From Verrucomicrobiales bacterium (GTDB lineage: Bacteria; Verrucomicrobiota; Verrucomicrobiia; Verrucomicrobiales; DEV007), in NCBI GenBank assembly GCA_029213025.1, contig JARGOZ010000070.1, positions 1 to 35,144 on the forward strand: a stretch of 35,144 nucleotides of DNA, read 5' to 3'. Made by a program: the position numbers and the translations under genes. Positions 25,611-33,636 of the stretch are shown in pieces. The notes below the pieces were generated by a model, which was not told the origin of the DNA, ran no database searches, and was given only the letters and a program-made list of their open reading frames with translations. Positions within the stretch are counted from its first letter, which is position 1; every line of letters begins with the position of its first letter.

Positions 25611-26615
25611 TTAGTGTAACCGCAGCAGATCGGTAACCTTTTCCCGAACCGGTTCGAAATCTTTTAACCGGTCCGGTATATATTGAAGCAATGTAAGATC
25701 ATCTTTCGTAACGACACCTCCGGAAAACAGAAGGGCTCGAACCCGCATCAATTTGTATAGTTTTACAATCTTCCGGTCGGAGATTTCGAGGCGGTCCTCT
25801 ACCGCCAGGGTTTTTACGATGCGCCGGAATAGAGCAAAGACTTCCGCCGGAAACCACGGGTCGTTGCCGTCCTCAATGCCATCGCCGCCAGGGCTTCCGG
25901 ATTGATCGAGCATCAGCAGATCGAGGTATTCGCGAAACTTCAGAAAATCATCCAAGCCGGCCAGTTCTGCCCAGGGTTTCTGATTAAATGACTTTAGTGT
26001 CTCATTGCGTAATCCTTTGCTAACCAGTGATTCAAAGTTCTGATCCCTTACGCTTTTGCTTTCCACTTTGAGGATGAACCGATCCCTGAGAGCGCCGAGT
26101 TCTTCAAATTCCGGGATCTCATTGGTAGCGGCGAAAAGCATTTTCAGGTTTACCGGCACGGGCTGTCCGTCCTGATAAAATTTCCGTTCATTGATGATAG
26201 TCAGCAGGGTGTTTAGAATCGCCGAATTCGATTTGAAGATTTCATCCAGGAACGCGATTTTGCAGTCCGGAAGTTTCCCGCCGGTGCGGCGGAAGTAGCG
26301 ACCGTCTTTGAGCTGGGAAATATCCACCGGCCCGATAATTTCTCCGGGTTCGGTAAACTTGGTTAGCATATATTCAAAATACTCATCACCGGTAAGTCCC
26401 AGGGCTTCGCAGAACTTCACTACCAGGTCGGATTTTGCGGTGCCCGGCTTGCCGACAATAAGCAGCGGCTCCTGTGCTGCTGCGCAGATCGTCATCAGGT
26501 TGATGACTTCCTGTTTATCGACAAAAAACTCACTGAGTCGGGTTCTGACCAGATTGATCCGTTGCCGGATGCCTTCCATTTCGGCGGCGAGTTCCTGAAT
26601 TCTTTTTTTACTCAT
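25611..26615 (-). CDS. MoxR-family AAA+ ATPase
   Basis: This 334-residue protein is a MoxR/RavA-clade AAA+ ATPase. It has Walker A VGKPGTAKS at 54-62, Walker B KIAFLDEIFKSN at 119-130, the MoxR-typical 'LNTLLTIINERKF' at 134-146, sensor 1 Asn165 in AATNE, and the arginine-finger region GALRDRF at 174-180. MoxR ATPases remodel or activate partner proteins, usually with a vWA protein. Its start ATG overlaps the stop of the large upstream gene by 4 nt (ATGA) and the vWA gene follows by 10 nt. This gives a strict three-gene unit, as in MoxR-vWA-third-component ternary systems. Confidence 0.95.
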   Translation of the reverse strand: MSKKRIQELAAEMEGIRQRINLVRTRLSEFFVDKQEVINLMTICAAAQEPLLIVGKPGTAKSDLVVKFCEALGLTGDEYFEYMLTKFTEPGEIIGPVDISQLKDGRYFRRTGGKLPDCKIAFLDEIFKSNSAILNTLLTIINERKFYQDGQPVPVNLKMLFAATNEIPEFEELGALRDRFILKVESKSVRDQNFESLVSKGLRNETLKSFNQKPWAELAGLDDFLKFREYLDLLMLDQSGSPGGDGIEDGNDPWFPAEVFALFRRIVKTLAVEDRLEISDRKIVKLYKLMRVRALLFSGGVVTKDDLTLLQYIPDRLKDFEPVREKVTDLLRLH

Positions 26616-29600
26616 AGATAGTCTGGTCTTTCCTGCTCAATAAAAGTTTCGCTTTGGATTCGTTGCAGTATCAAAAACTCATCCTGCAGTTGATAGGCCC
26701 GGAACTGCTGGAGTGAAAGCCGGTCTTTACTGGAGGCTGCTTCCGCCATCTGGTCGAGGCCGCGGGCTACAGCTGTGAAGAGTCGTTCGTTGGATAAATA
26801 GGGGGAATTTTCCCGGTCGAATCTTTCCCGGAAATTTTTCATTAGATTGGTTAGAATCACTCTGCGGTGGCTCAGGGGCAGTTGTTCGACTGTTCGAATT
26901 AAAGCGGCAGCAGCATCGATGAAATCCAGGTCGATGAGGCCTTGATACCGGGCCAGTTTGTCCGACTGTTCAATTTGAGCGAACGCTTTTTCGAGATTGT
27001 CGGTGATAAGCAACCCGTGGGCGAGATTGCTGTGAAGTATAGAACCATAGAACTGGTTATTTGTTGCTGACAGAAACCCTGGTGCCCGATCAGAAAATTC
27101 GTCATACAAGGGAATCAGCGCGGCACCCCGTTCTCCCCATTTGAATCGCTCCAGACCGGCTGACAGAGTTTCAACAAACTGGGGTAGTTTAACGTTGTCA
27201 TCGTATTGCTCTATTTCTTCGAGAGTCATCATTGCCCGCATTACCGATACGGCGCCCATTTCATTTCCCGCATGGATATGCTCTTCCAGCTGTTTGCTCC
27301 ATTGATATAGTTCCCCGTCTTCTTTACCGGGACCACCGGGATAGGTGCGGTTTCTGTTTTCGCGGGCGAGAAAAGCGGCGGGGCTGTCATCATCGGCACG
27401 CTCGGCATAAGTTTTTCGAAGTTCGTTGATCGCTTTCGCAGTATCTTTATCAACTTTACCCAGTACCGTTTTCAATGTCGCCTCCGTGGCCGCGGCCCGG
27501 CTTTGATCAATTTTTCTGAGCGCCTCGATCCGGAACATAGTTTCCCACGCGAGCGCACAGGGATCGGTTGATTTACTTTCTTCACTGAGCAGTTCCAGGG
27601 CCCTTCCTATATCACCTATTTGGCTGTAGGCCCGGGCGAGTATGGTCCGGGATGCAAGTTTCAGCCTGTCGGAGTGGAACTCTTTTGTGATCTCGCGCAG
27701 AGCTTCGAGGTTGCCGATTGCGGTCTCCACAGCTGCCTGGTTGGCGTCGTCACCTCCGATCTTCCGGTCGAGAAAAATACGGGAGCGCAGAAAAGAAGGG
27801 GTTTCCTCCAGGCTGATACCCTGCCCGGTTATCTGGTTCCGAATTTCTTCGCGCAACCGGGTTTCGCGCCGCTCGTCCAGGTTTTTACTGAGTATTTGGC
27901 CCCATGCGAGCCATCGTTCTTTAGCACGTAAACCGGAGTCGTGTTCCCGGAGAAAAGCCGACGCTTCACTGATCCACTGGTCGGTGCCGGAGGGGTCCGG
28001 TTCCCTGAGAGTGACTCCGAATACGGCGGCCCGCCTGGCCCATTCGTTGTCCTGCGGGGTGATGTATTTCGGGTCTTCATTTTCCTCCAGAGAATTTTCT
28101 GCCAGTGATTTCAGCGAATCGAAAAGACCTGCCTCCCTTGATGTGCCCTTTGCCATCCACAGACCTTCTATCGCACAGATTACGGCATCTGTAGTTTTTC
28201 CCAGCCGGTTTTTACATACCAAAAGGTCGCACCACAAATTGATGCTTTGGCCGTGGCCGGCCAGCTGCCGCTCAAGTTGCAGTTCTTCTTTTTCCAGCTC
28301 GCCGAGGAGTGATTCGTCCAGTTCCGATTCCGGCAGGGATAAGCGGTCCAAAAGGCTGGTGGATTCCGATTTTTCAGAATCCTCCTGGTCCGGAAGCTCC
28401 GTAGGTTCCAGCTTCCCAAGCCCTGCGACCGGCTTTTTTCGGTTGCCGTCCGCTGACGTTTCACCGGCTGTCAGGCCCGGATGTTTTGGTGCTTTCAGGT
28501 AGTGTTTAAAATCAAACACACTTTGATTCATGAGATCTTCCAGTTCGGCAGAATCCCGCTGAATGATATAGTCGACAAAGGATGACAGAGCATCGAACGA
28601 TCGTTCGTTAATTTTGAGGATCAAAAAGGAATCAACGGGAGAGGCTTCGTCTACTATAGATTCCGGAATAAGGATGGTAAGAAAACCGGATTTGAGCTGG
28701 AACAATTCTCTATAGGCATCCCGTCTCAGCGGCGGCTGGATTTCGTAGCCGACGGGAAGGAGTAAATCGTTAATGCCTTTGTATCGGCAAAATCCGGTTC
28801 CGCCAAAATCATGATGTCTGGAATGTTTCGCCCTGGAGCGAATTTCCCGGATAAACAACCAGTCCCGGGGATGGTCGTTCAATTTCTGCACGGCCAGTTG
28901 CCAGGAGCGCAGGGAGTCATCGTCAGTAAGCTGCAGCGTGTTTTCCAGTTGGATGATGCCCGGTTCATCCAACAGCCAGAGTTCCGGTTCAGCGTGATCA
29001 GCCGCTTTTGACGCGAGGCGCAAAGGAACTTTGAACCGGGGCGGCGTTTGCGGGGACTCCGACCACGAAACCCGGTGGTTGAAATCCAGCTGCAGATCAG
29101 TGAGATCGTAGGCATCCCTCCAAATGACCGGGGCGACATGATGAAATTCGGTCGATTCCCGGAAGAAAATCCATTCCTCGCTGCGTTTTCTTTCCGATCG
29201 GCGCCACCACTCTCTCAGCGGATGCTCGAAACCCCAGCACACGAAAAGATCGCCGGTTTCCGGATAGTAAACACGGATTTCGTCTTTGTGTTCTTCGAGG
29301 CATTTTTGGATCAGAAAGAAAGACGGGTTCTCGATTCTCACAATCGTCGCGTTATCGCCTGATGGCGATTCCAGAGAGCCAAACTGTATCCGGTCGTTGC
29401 CCAGTTGAAGAGAATCGCTGATCAGATTGGCCACCAGATCATTGTCATCGAGCCAGAAAAGTACGGCTCCCTGTCCGGCTGAGGCGGCCCGCTTCGCGCT
29501 CCAGGGGTGGAGTTCAACGAATTCGACAAGAGTTTTGGCAAAATTGGTTTCGATAACAGGCGAAGCTTCCCGGTCCCCCTGCCAAAGAATTGTTTCTTTT

Positions 29601-29818
29601 CGCAACTCCGCTTTCACCTGGCTGGCTGCGCCGGAAAAGCGGTCTTCCGGACTGGTTTTGAAATTGAAAAGGATGAGGGCCGAGTTGCCCGGCTGAGTAG
29701 GGTGGACGATCCGGTGAAATTCAAAAAGGGGCCCGCGGAGGGGACGCGCCCCGGCTCCCTGCAATCTCACGAAATCGCAGAAATCATCAGGGGAATCGAA
29801 ATAGAGGGCCTTACGCAT
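26612..29818 (-). CDS. Large third component of the MoxR-vWA ternary system (bpX-like)
   Basis: This 1068-residue protein opens the operon and overlaps the MoxR start by 4 nt. The first 440 residues alternate strands and aromatic motifs (LILFNFKTS, GAVLFWLDDND, LFVCWGFEHPLREWW, GTGFCRYKGINDLLLPVGYEI). They resemble, without a certain match, the beta-rich 'bpX' domains of MoxR-vWA-beta-propeller ternary conflict systems. A charged Pro/Glu/Lys-rich linker (about 450-520) follows, then a helical TPR-like half to the end. No signal peptide, membrane segment or enzyme motif is visible. It is probably the recognition or scaffold subunit that MoxR acts on. I used the ATG at 29818; a TTG three codons upstream is an alternative. 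The name rests on gene order more than on sequence. Confidence 0.65.
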   Translation of the reverse strand: MRKALYFDSPDDFCDFVRLQGAGARPLRGPLFEFHRIVHPTQPGNSALILFNFKTSPEDRFSGAASQVKAELRKETILWQGDREASPVIETNFAKTLVEFVELHPWSAKRAASAGQGAVLFWLDDNDLVANLISDSLQLGNDRIQFGSLESPSGDNATIVRIENPSFFLIQKCLEEHKDEIRVYYPETGDLFVCWGFEHPLREWWRRSERKRSEEWIFFRESTEFHHVAPVIWRDAYDLTDLQLDFNHRVSWSESPQTPPRFKVPLRLASKAADHAEPELWLLDEPGIIQLENTLQLTDDDSLRSWQLAVQKLNDHPRDWLFIREIRSRAKHSRHHDFGGTGFCRYKGINDLLLPVGYEIQPPLRRDAYRELFQLKSGFLTILIPESIVDEASPVDSFLILKINERSFDALSSFVDYIIQRDSAELEDLMNQSVFDFKHYLKAPKHPGLTAGETSADGNRKKPVAGLGKLEPTELPDQEDSEKSESTSLLDRLSLPESELDESLLGELEKEELQLERQLAGHGQSINLWCDLLVCKNRLGKTTDAVICAIEGLWMAKGTSREAGLFDSLKSLAENSLEENEDPKYITPQDNEWARRAAVFGVTLREPDPSGTDQWISEASAFLREHDSGLRAKERWLAWGQILSKNLDERRETRLREEIRNQITGQGISLEETPSFLRSRIFLDRKIGGDDANQAAVETAIGNLEALREITKEFHSDRLKLASRTILARAYSQIGDIGRALELLSEESKSTDPCALAWETMFRIEALRKIDQSRAAATEATLKTVLGKVDKDTAKAINELRKTYAERADDDSPAAFLARENRNRTYPGGPGKEDGELYQWSKQLEEHIHAGNEMGAVSVMRAMMTLEEIEQYDDNVKLPQFVETLSAGLERFKWGERGAALIPLYDEFSDRAPGFLSATNNQFYGSILHSNLAHGLLITDNLEKAFAQIEQSDKLARYQGLIDLDFIDAAAALIRTVEQLPLSHRRVILTNLMKNFRERFDRENSPYLSNERLFTAVARGLDQMAEAASSKDRLSLQQFRAYQLQDEFLILQRIQSETFIEQERPDYL

Positions 29819-29887
29819 CTCGATCAAAAAAAGGCTTCAGCCCGCAAAAGAACACTTTCTGACTCGCCGGGCCAGGGAAAAAATTCG

Positions 29888-29899
29888 TCATAATTATGA
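29888..29899. promoter_or_regulatory. AT-rich palindrome in the divergent promoter region
   Basis: TCATAATTATGA is a perfect 12-bp palindrome in the AT-rich gap between the ternary operon (-) and the DUF3592 gene (+). The adjoining bases on the minus strand give TATTTATCATAAT (29893-29905), a 13-mer also found just before the GNAT start at 23167-23179. It could be a shared operator or a -10 type promoter element. The rest of the gap (29819-29986) is AT-rich and otherwise featureless. Confidence 0.35.
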
Positions 29900-29986
29900 T
29901 AAATAAATAATAAAGACAACTTAATTTTGCTGCTTGCTTTGCTGATTAGTTTGAGTCATTTTGTTGCCTTTTACGACGAGAATAGT

Positions 29987-30445
29987 ATGCAAATCGACTG
30001 GATTTCTATAATAGCGTTTTCCATCATAGGTTTAGGGGCGATATGTATAATTTTCGGGTTGGCTCATGAAGTCACGTGGATGAGAAGACGTGGATGGTTG
30101 TTGAGTCAGGGACAGGTAGTTGACCACGAGGGCGACCGCAAAGATGGTAAAGTTCTCTACCCTGTGATCGAGTATCACACCGAATTGGGCAGCAAATCGT
30201 TTGTATCGAAATACGGCAGCGGGAAGCCGCCGCAGGTTGGGGATGTTGTCCAGGTGGCGCATCATCCTTCGATGCTTTCGCAGGAGCATTTTTCCGTATC
30301 CAACCGCATTTTGTTTACTGTCCTTTCTATAGCATCCGGTCTGGTTGTGTTGTCGGTAGGTTTTGTGCTTTTACATCATACTCCGGGGGATCAGGTTGAG
30401 GTGGAAGATTCGCTGGCTGTGCCGGTGATTGTAAGCGGTGAATAG
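29987..30445 (+). CDS. DUF3592 domain membrane protein
   Basis: This 152-residue protein has a transmembrane segment at about residues 5-25 (IISIIAF-type, ending FGLAHEV) and another near the C-terminus (VLSIASGLVVLSVGFVLL). Between them lies the DUF3592 beta domain: 'GWLLSQGQVVDHEG', LYPVIEYHT, and 'GDVVQVAHHP'. The function of the family is unknown. I chose the ATG at 29987, preceded by GACGAG; an upstream TTG at 29927 would add 20 residues. It is divergent from the MoxR ternary operon and ends 8 bases before a 22-bp repeat array, so it may be part of the island or its right-hand neighbour. Confidence 0.75.
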   Translation: MQIDWISIIAFSIIGLGAICIIFGLAHEVTWMRRRGWLLSQGQVVDHEGDRKDGKVLYPVIEYHTELGSKSFVSKYGSGKPPQVGDVVQVAHHPSMLSQEHFSVSNRILFTVLSIASGLVVLSVGFVLLHHTPGDQVEVEDSLAVPVIVSGE

Positions 30446-30453
30446 CCGATTCA

Positions 30454-30487
30454 ACAGGGTACAGTCGCGGACTGTACAGGGTACAAT
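30454..30487 (+). repeat. 22-bp tandem repeat array (2 copies), right edge of island
   Basis: Cores ACAGGGTACAGT (30454-30465) and ACAGGGTACAAT (30476-30487) start exactly 22 bp apart. The second core runs into the stop codon of the minus-strand oxidoreductase gene (TGA on the minus strand at 30489-30487), so that gene ends at the repeat. The array fills the whole gap between the two converging genes. Confidence 0.88.
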
Positions 30488-31731
30488 CACAGTCCCAGCC
30501 CTTGATCGATCGGTTTCTGGTAGTCGCGGAGTGAACCTGTGACAATCTCCTTCAGGTCTACTCTCCTGCCGGCCAGACTTGATTCCACTACCGCGTAGGC
30601 AGCGGCGAGATCCATGAGTCCTTCCTTTCCGGAGCACTCGGGTTTAATGCCGTTTGCGACAGCCTGCAGCCAGTCATATTGCGCGAGGGCGAAGTCATTT
30701 GTCATACCGAACGGGAAATGTTTGGCTTTTGTTTCCGGTGACGCTTCCTGTTCATATTTTTCGCTGAGCGACTCCGGTGAGGCAGCCCCTTCGATATGGA
30801 TTTCGTCACCGGAGACCCGGGCTTTGCTTCCATAGAAAACCGGGCCGTCTGCGACTGTGGTTTTGGTTCCTCTTCCTGACCAACTGCCAAACATTGTTCC
30901 GGACGCGCCTGATTCTGTAGTAAAGCTGGCGTAAAAAGTATCGTCGGCATCGCAGGATACCGGGTCCACTTTTTCACCGTTTCGAAGGATATACCGGGTC
31001 GCTTCCACTACTTCGGTCTGTCCGCTGATGGATTTGATTTCGCCACCTCCGATATAGCGAATCATATCAAAAAAATGCGGGCCGAGATCAAGAGTGATGC
31101 CGCCGCCCTGAATGAGTTCATGGCGCCATGGTGTTTCGGCGACAATAAGATCGGGTGCCCACCAGGTTCCCACATTACCCATGAGTGCGATCTGCAAATT
31201 TCCCGCCGGGCCGTCGTCGCTGAATGCCCAGCCATGGTGCCGGACGAAGGGCACGAAGCGCAGATTTTCAAAAACCGAGAAGGTAACTCCAGCGTTTTCT
31301 GCAGCGTGGCACATTTGCCGCGCACCCTCCATCGTTACCGCCAGCGGCTTCTGGGTGAGGATATGTTTGCCGTGGCGAAAGGCGAGCAAAGCGATTTGAT
31401 GATGAAGACTGTGGACGGTAAAATCGTTGATCGCATCGACCGGGCCGTTTTTGATCATCTCTTCGTAGTCGGTGAAAATTTCCACGTCGACTTCGGGCTG
31501 AAAATCGCTGAGATACTGATCGCCGACAGCCAGCGGATCGCCGGGAATATTGGAGACGGCTTTCCTTTGAGGCGGGCCTTTGCCGCGTTTCACGTAACTG
31601 CGGGCATCCTCCGCTTTGCGGGAACAAAGAGCGGTGATTTCGAATTCAACCCCCGCTTCCCGGAGGATCTTGTAGCCTTCGAGGTGGGCTGCGAGAATCC
31701 GACCACAACCGATAATGCCTATGCGAACCAT
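30487..31731 (-). CDS. Gfo/Idh/MocA family oxidoreductase
   Basis: This 414-residue protein has the Rossmann motif RIGIIGCGRILAAH (residues 3-16), then 'DAINDFTVHSLHHQIALLAF', and the catalytic-lysine motif TQKPLA at 126-131 (family consensus EKP). The C-terminal substrate domain includes 'GGGITLDLGPHFFDMIRYIG', with the histidine of the active site. The substrate is not readable; a sugar or inositol derivative is likely. It is not closely similar to the other family member at 9089-10405. Its stop codon is formed at the edge of the 22-bp repeat array, so the C-terminus may have been shaped by the repeat. It diverges from menA with an 85-bp shared promoter region. Confidence 0.9.
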   Translation of the reverse strand: MVRIGIIGCGRILAAHLEGYKILREAGVEFEITALCSRKAEDARSYVKRGKGPPQRKAVSNIPGDPLAVGDQYLSDFQPEVDVEIFTDYEEMIKNGPVDAINDFTVHSLHHQIALLAFRHGKHILTQKPLAVTMEGARQMCHAAENAGVTFSVFENLRFVPFVRHHGWAFSDDGPAGNLQIALMGNVGTWWAPDLIVAETPWRHELIQGGGITLDLGPHFFDMIRYIGGGEIKSISGQTEVVEATRYILRNGEKVDPVSCDADDTFYASFTTESGASGTMFGSWSGRGTKTTVADGPVFYGSKARVSGDEIHIEGAASPESLSEKYEQEASPETKAKHFPFGMTNDFALAQYDWLQAVANGIKPECSGKEGLMDLAAAYAVVESSLAGRRVDLKEIVTGSLRDYQKPIDQGLGL

Positions 31732-31816
31732 AGAATAAATCTAAAGCACGATTTGAAGATTTGTCGGAGGAAAAAACGTATCTTTCGTTCAGATTGGTGA
31801 TTACTTCACACATTTT

Positions 31817-32689
31817 ATGAACAACTGGATTTTAGCGATGCGTCCCAAGACACTTCCGGCAGCGGTGGTGCCGGTGTGGGTGGGGAGCGTGCCTGTTTTG
31901 ACCGGGCAGACAGGCGAATTTTCGTGGCTGATCTTTGCATCGACTCTGATCGGCTGTCTCTGCATCCAAATTGCGACTAATCTTTTTAACGACGCCATCG
32001 ATGCAGAGAAAGGGGCGGATACAGTTGACCGTCTGGGTCCGAAAAGAGTGACTGCTTCCGGCCTGATTTCCCGAAAAGCTGTTCTGAGTGTAGCGGTGGG
32101 TTTCTGTGTAGTGGGTGCCATTGCGGCGATCCCGCTGATCCTGCGCCACGGCTGGGTTCCGGTTGCGATAGGCGGGATCTCATTTCTGCTCGCTTACGGT
32201 TATACGGGCGGACCGTTTCCTCTCGCCTACCGGGGGATGGGGGAGTTGTTCGTTATTCTGTTTTTCGGTTTCGTTGCCGTATTGGGGACATTCTATATGC
32301 AAACCGGTAAATGGTCGCAGTCGCCTATGATGATCGTGGCGTTACAGACGGGCTTCTATTCGACCGTATTGATAGCGATAAACAACATGAGAGATATAGA
32401 GGAAGATCGCCGGTCCGGCAAAAAGACGTTAGCAGCCAGATTCGGAACAAAGTTCGCCCGCTGGGAAATTGGCGTGTTTTGTTTTGCTCCGCTTTTTATG
32501 TGGTTTCTGTATGGGCCGGTCGGCGGAATTACCGTCGGCGCTTTGGCTGTTTCGTTTCTGTTGGCTTCTTTTATTACCTATCATGTTTTTGTCCGCGAGC
32601 CGGGAGAATTCTATAACAAACTGCTGGCAGTGGGAGCTCTTCAGCTGCTGAACTTTGCCATTTGGTTTACGATTTGGAACTGGCGGTGA
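31817..32689 (+). CDS. menA: 1,4-dihydroxy-2-naphthoate polyprenyltransferase MenA
   Basis: MenA prenylates 1,4-dihydroxy-2-naphthoate in menaquinone synthesis and is an integral membrane protein. The 290-residue sequence starts 'WILAMRPKTLPAAVVPVWVG', typical of MenA. It has the metal/diphosphate motif NLFNDAIDAEKGAD (residues 55-68) and the second motif 'NNMRDIEEDRRSGKKTLA', among several hydrophobic helices. Its TGA overlaps the ATG of menC (TGATG), so translation is coupled. It heads menA-menC-menE. Confidence 0.95.
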   Translation: MNNWILAMRPKTLPAAVVPVWVGSVPVLTGQTGEFSWLIFASTLIGCLCIQIATNLFNDAIDAEKGADTVDRLGPKRVTASGLISRKAVLSVAVGFCVVGAIAAIPLILRHGWVPVAIGGISFLLAYGYTGGPFPLAYRGMGELFVILFFGFVAVLGTFYMQTGKWSQSPMMIVALQTGFYSTVLIAINNMRDIEEDRRSGKKTLAARFGTKFARWEIGVFCFAPLFMWFLYGPVGGITVGALAVSFLLASFITYHVFVREPGEFYNKLLAVGALQLLNFAIWFTIWNWR

Positions 32690-33636
32690 TGACGGATGAT
32701 ATTTGGGTATGGCACTACGAACTGAAAAGTTCCAGTGCCCTGAACAGCGTCTCAAAAAGGACCCGTCATCCGGGGGCATTGGTGCGGGTTGGGGCAGGCT
32801 TCGGGTGTGTCCATCCGTGGCCGGAGTTGGGTGATTTACCGCTGGATGAGCAGTTGCGCCTTATAGTGGAAGGAAACCCAACGCGTCTGGCGTCGATATC
32901 TCTGCAGTGTGCAGCTATCGACGGTGAAGCGAGGCAGAGAGGGGTTTCGCTGTTTGAGAATTTTGATCGCGATATTCCGGCAAGTCACTGGCTGTATCTT
33001 GAAGGTGATGATGTGGAGACGATTCAGCAACAGGGGTTTACGACAGTGAAGATTAAGATTGGTCCGCAGCTTGATCGGATCGAATTGATTGAATCTGCTG
33101 CTCAGGCCGGGTTGCTGATCCGCCTGGATGCCAACGGTTCGTTTTCTTTTTCTCAGTTCACCGATTGGTGGCAGACTATACCGGACGGAGTGAAAAAGAA
33201 GATTGAATTTGTTGAAGATCCGGTGCCGTGGAACTGGTGGAACTGGAATTATCTGGAACAATCCGGTGTTCCTCTCGCGGTGGATCGGGATCTGGAGAAA
33301 CGGCGGACCGTAGGTTCCTGGGCGATTGTAAAACCGGCGGTGAATCATGATTCGGAGCTGCTTTCGTGGATCGAAAAGCGGGATCTCCAGGTGGCTGTGA
33401 CCAGCTATATGGATCATCCCCTGGGACAAATGTGGGCGGCCTACGGAGCGCTACTCCTCGATCAGAGAAATACTGAAATGACCGGGGAATGCGGGCTTTT
33501 GTCGCAGCGTTGTTTTACCGAAACTGATTTCTCCGCCCGGATCCGAACGACCGGAAATGTGTTGCAAAAGCCGGAGGGCACAGGGTTGGGTTTTGATGAT
33601 TTGCTGGAGGCATTGCCATGGACGCGACTGAGCTGA
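32689..33636 (+). CDS. menC: o-succinylbenzoate synthase MenC (enolase superfamily)
   Basis: MenC dehydrates SHCHC to o-succinylbenzoate in menaquinone synthesis. The 315-residue protein shows the enolase-superfamily active site: KIK (121-123), metal ligands Asp147 (RLDANG), Glu176 (FVEDP) and Asp199 (AVDRD), and Lys215 (IVKPA). I chose the ATG at 32689, which shares one base with the menA stop (TGATG). An upstream in-frame ATG at 32662 lies inside menA and is less likely. Sequence identity among MenC proteins is low, so the assignment leans on the residues plus the men context. Confidence 0.93.
   Translation: MTDDIWVWHYELKSSSALNSVSKRTRHPGALVRVGAGFGCVHPWPELGDLPLDEQLRLIVEGNPTRLASISLQCAAIDGEARQRGVSLFENFDRDIPASHWLYLEGDDVETIQQQGFTTVKIKIGPQLDRIELIESAAQAGLLIRLDANGSFSFSQFTDWWQTIPDGVKKKIEFVEDPVPWNWWNWNYLEQSGVPLAVDRDLEKRRTVGSWAIVKPAVNHDSELLSWIEKRDLQVAVTSYMDHPLGQMWAAYGALLLDQRNTEMTGECGLLSQRCFTETDFSARIRTTGNVLQKPEGTGLGFDDLLEALPWTRLS

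Noticed and set aside
30155..30170. Another repeat copy in the DUF3592 gene (CTACCCTGTGATC)
   Set aside because: It is a single partial match without a 22-bp partner, and it encodes LYPVIEY, a motif common in the DUF3592 family itself.
15499..30490. Prophage or transposon
   Set aside because: No integrase, transposase, phage structural gene or tRNA-linked attachment site is visible; only the short tandem arrays mark the edges.
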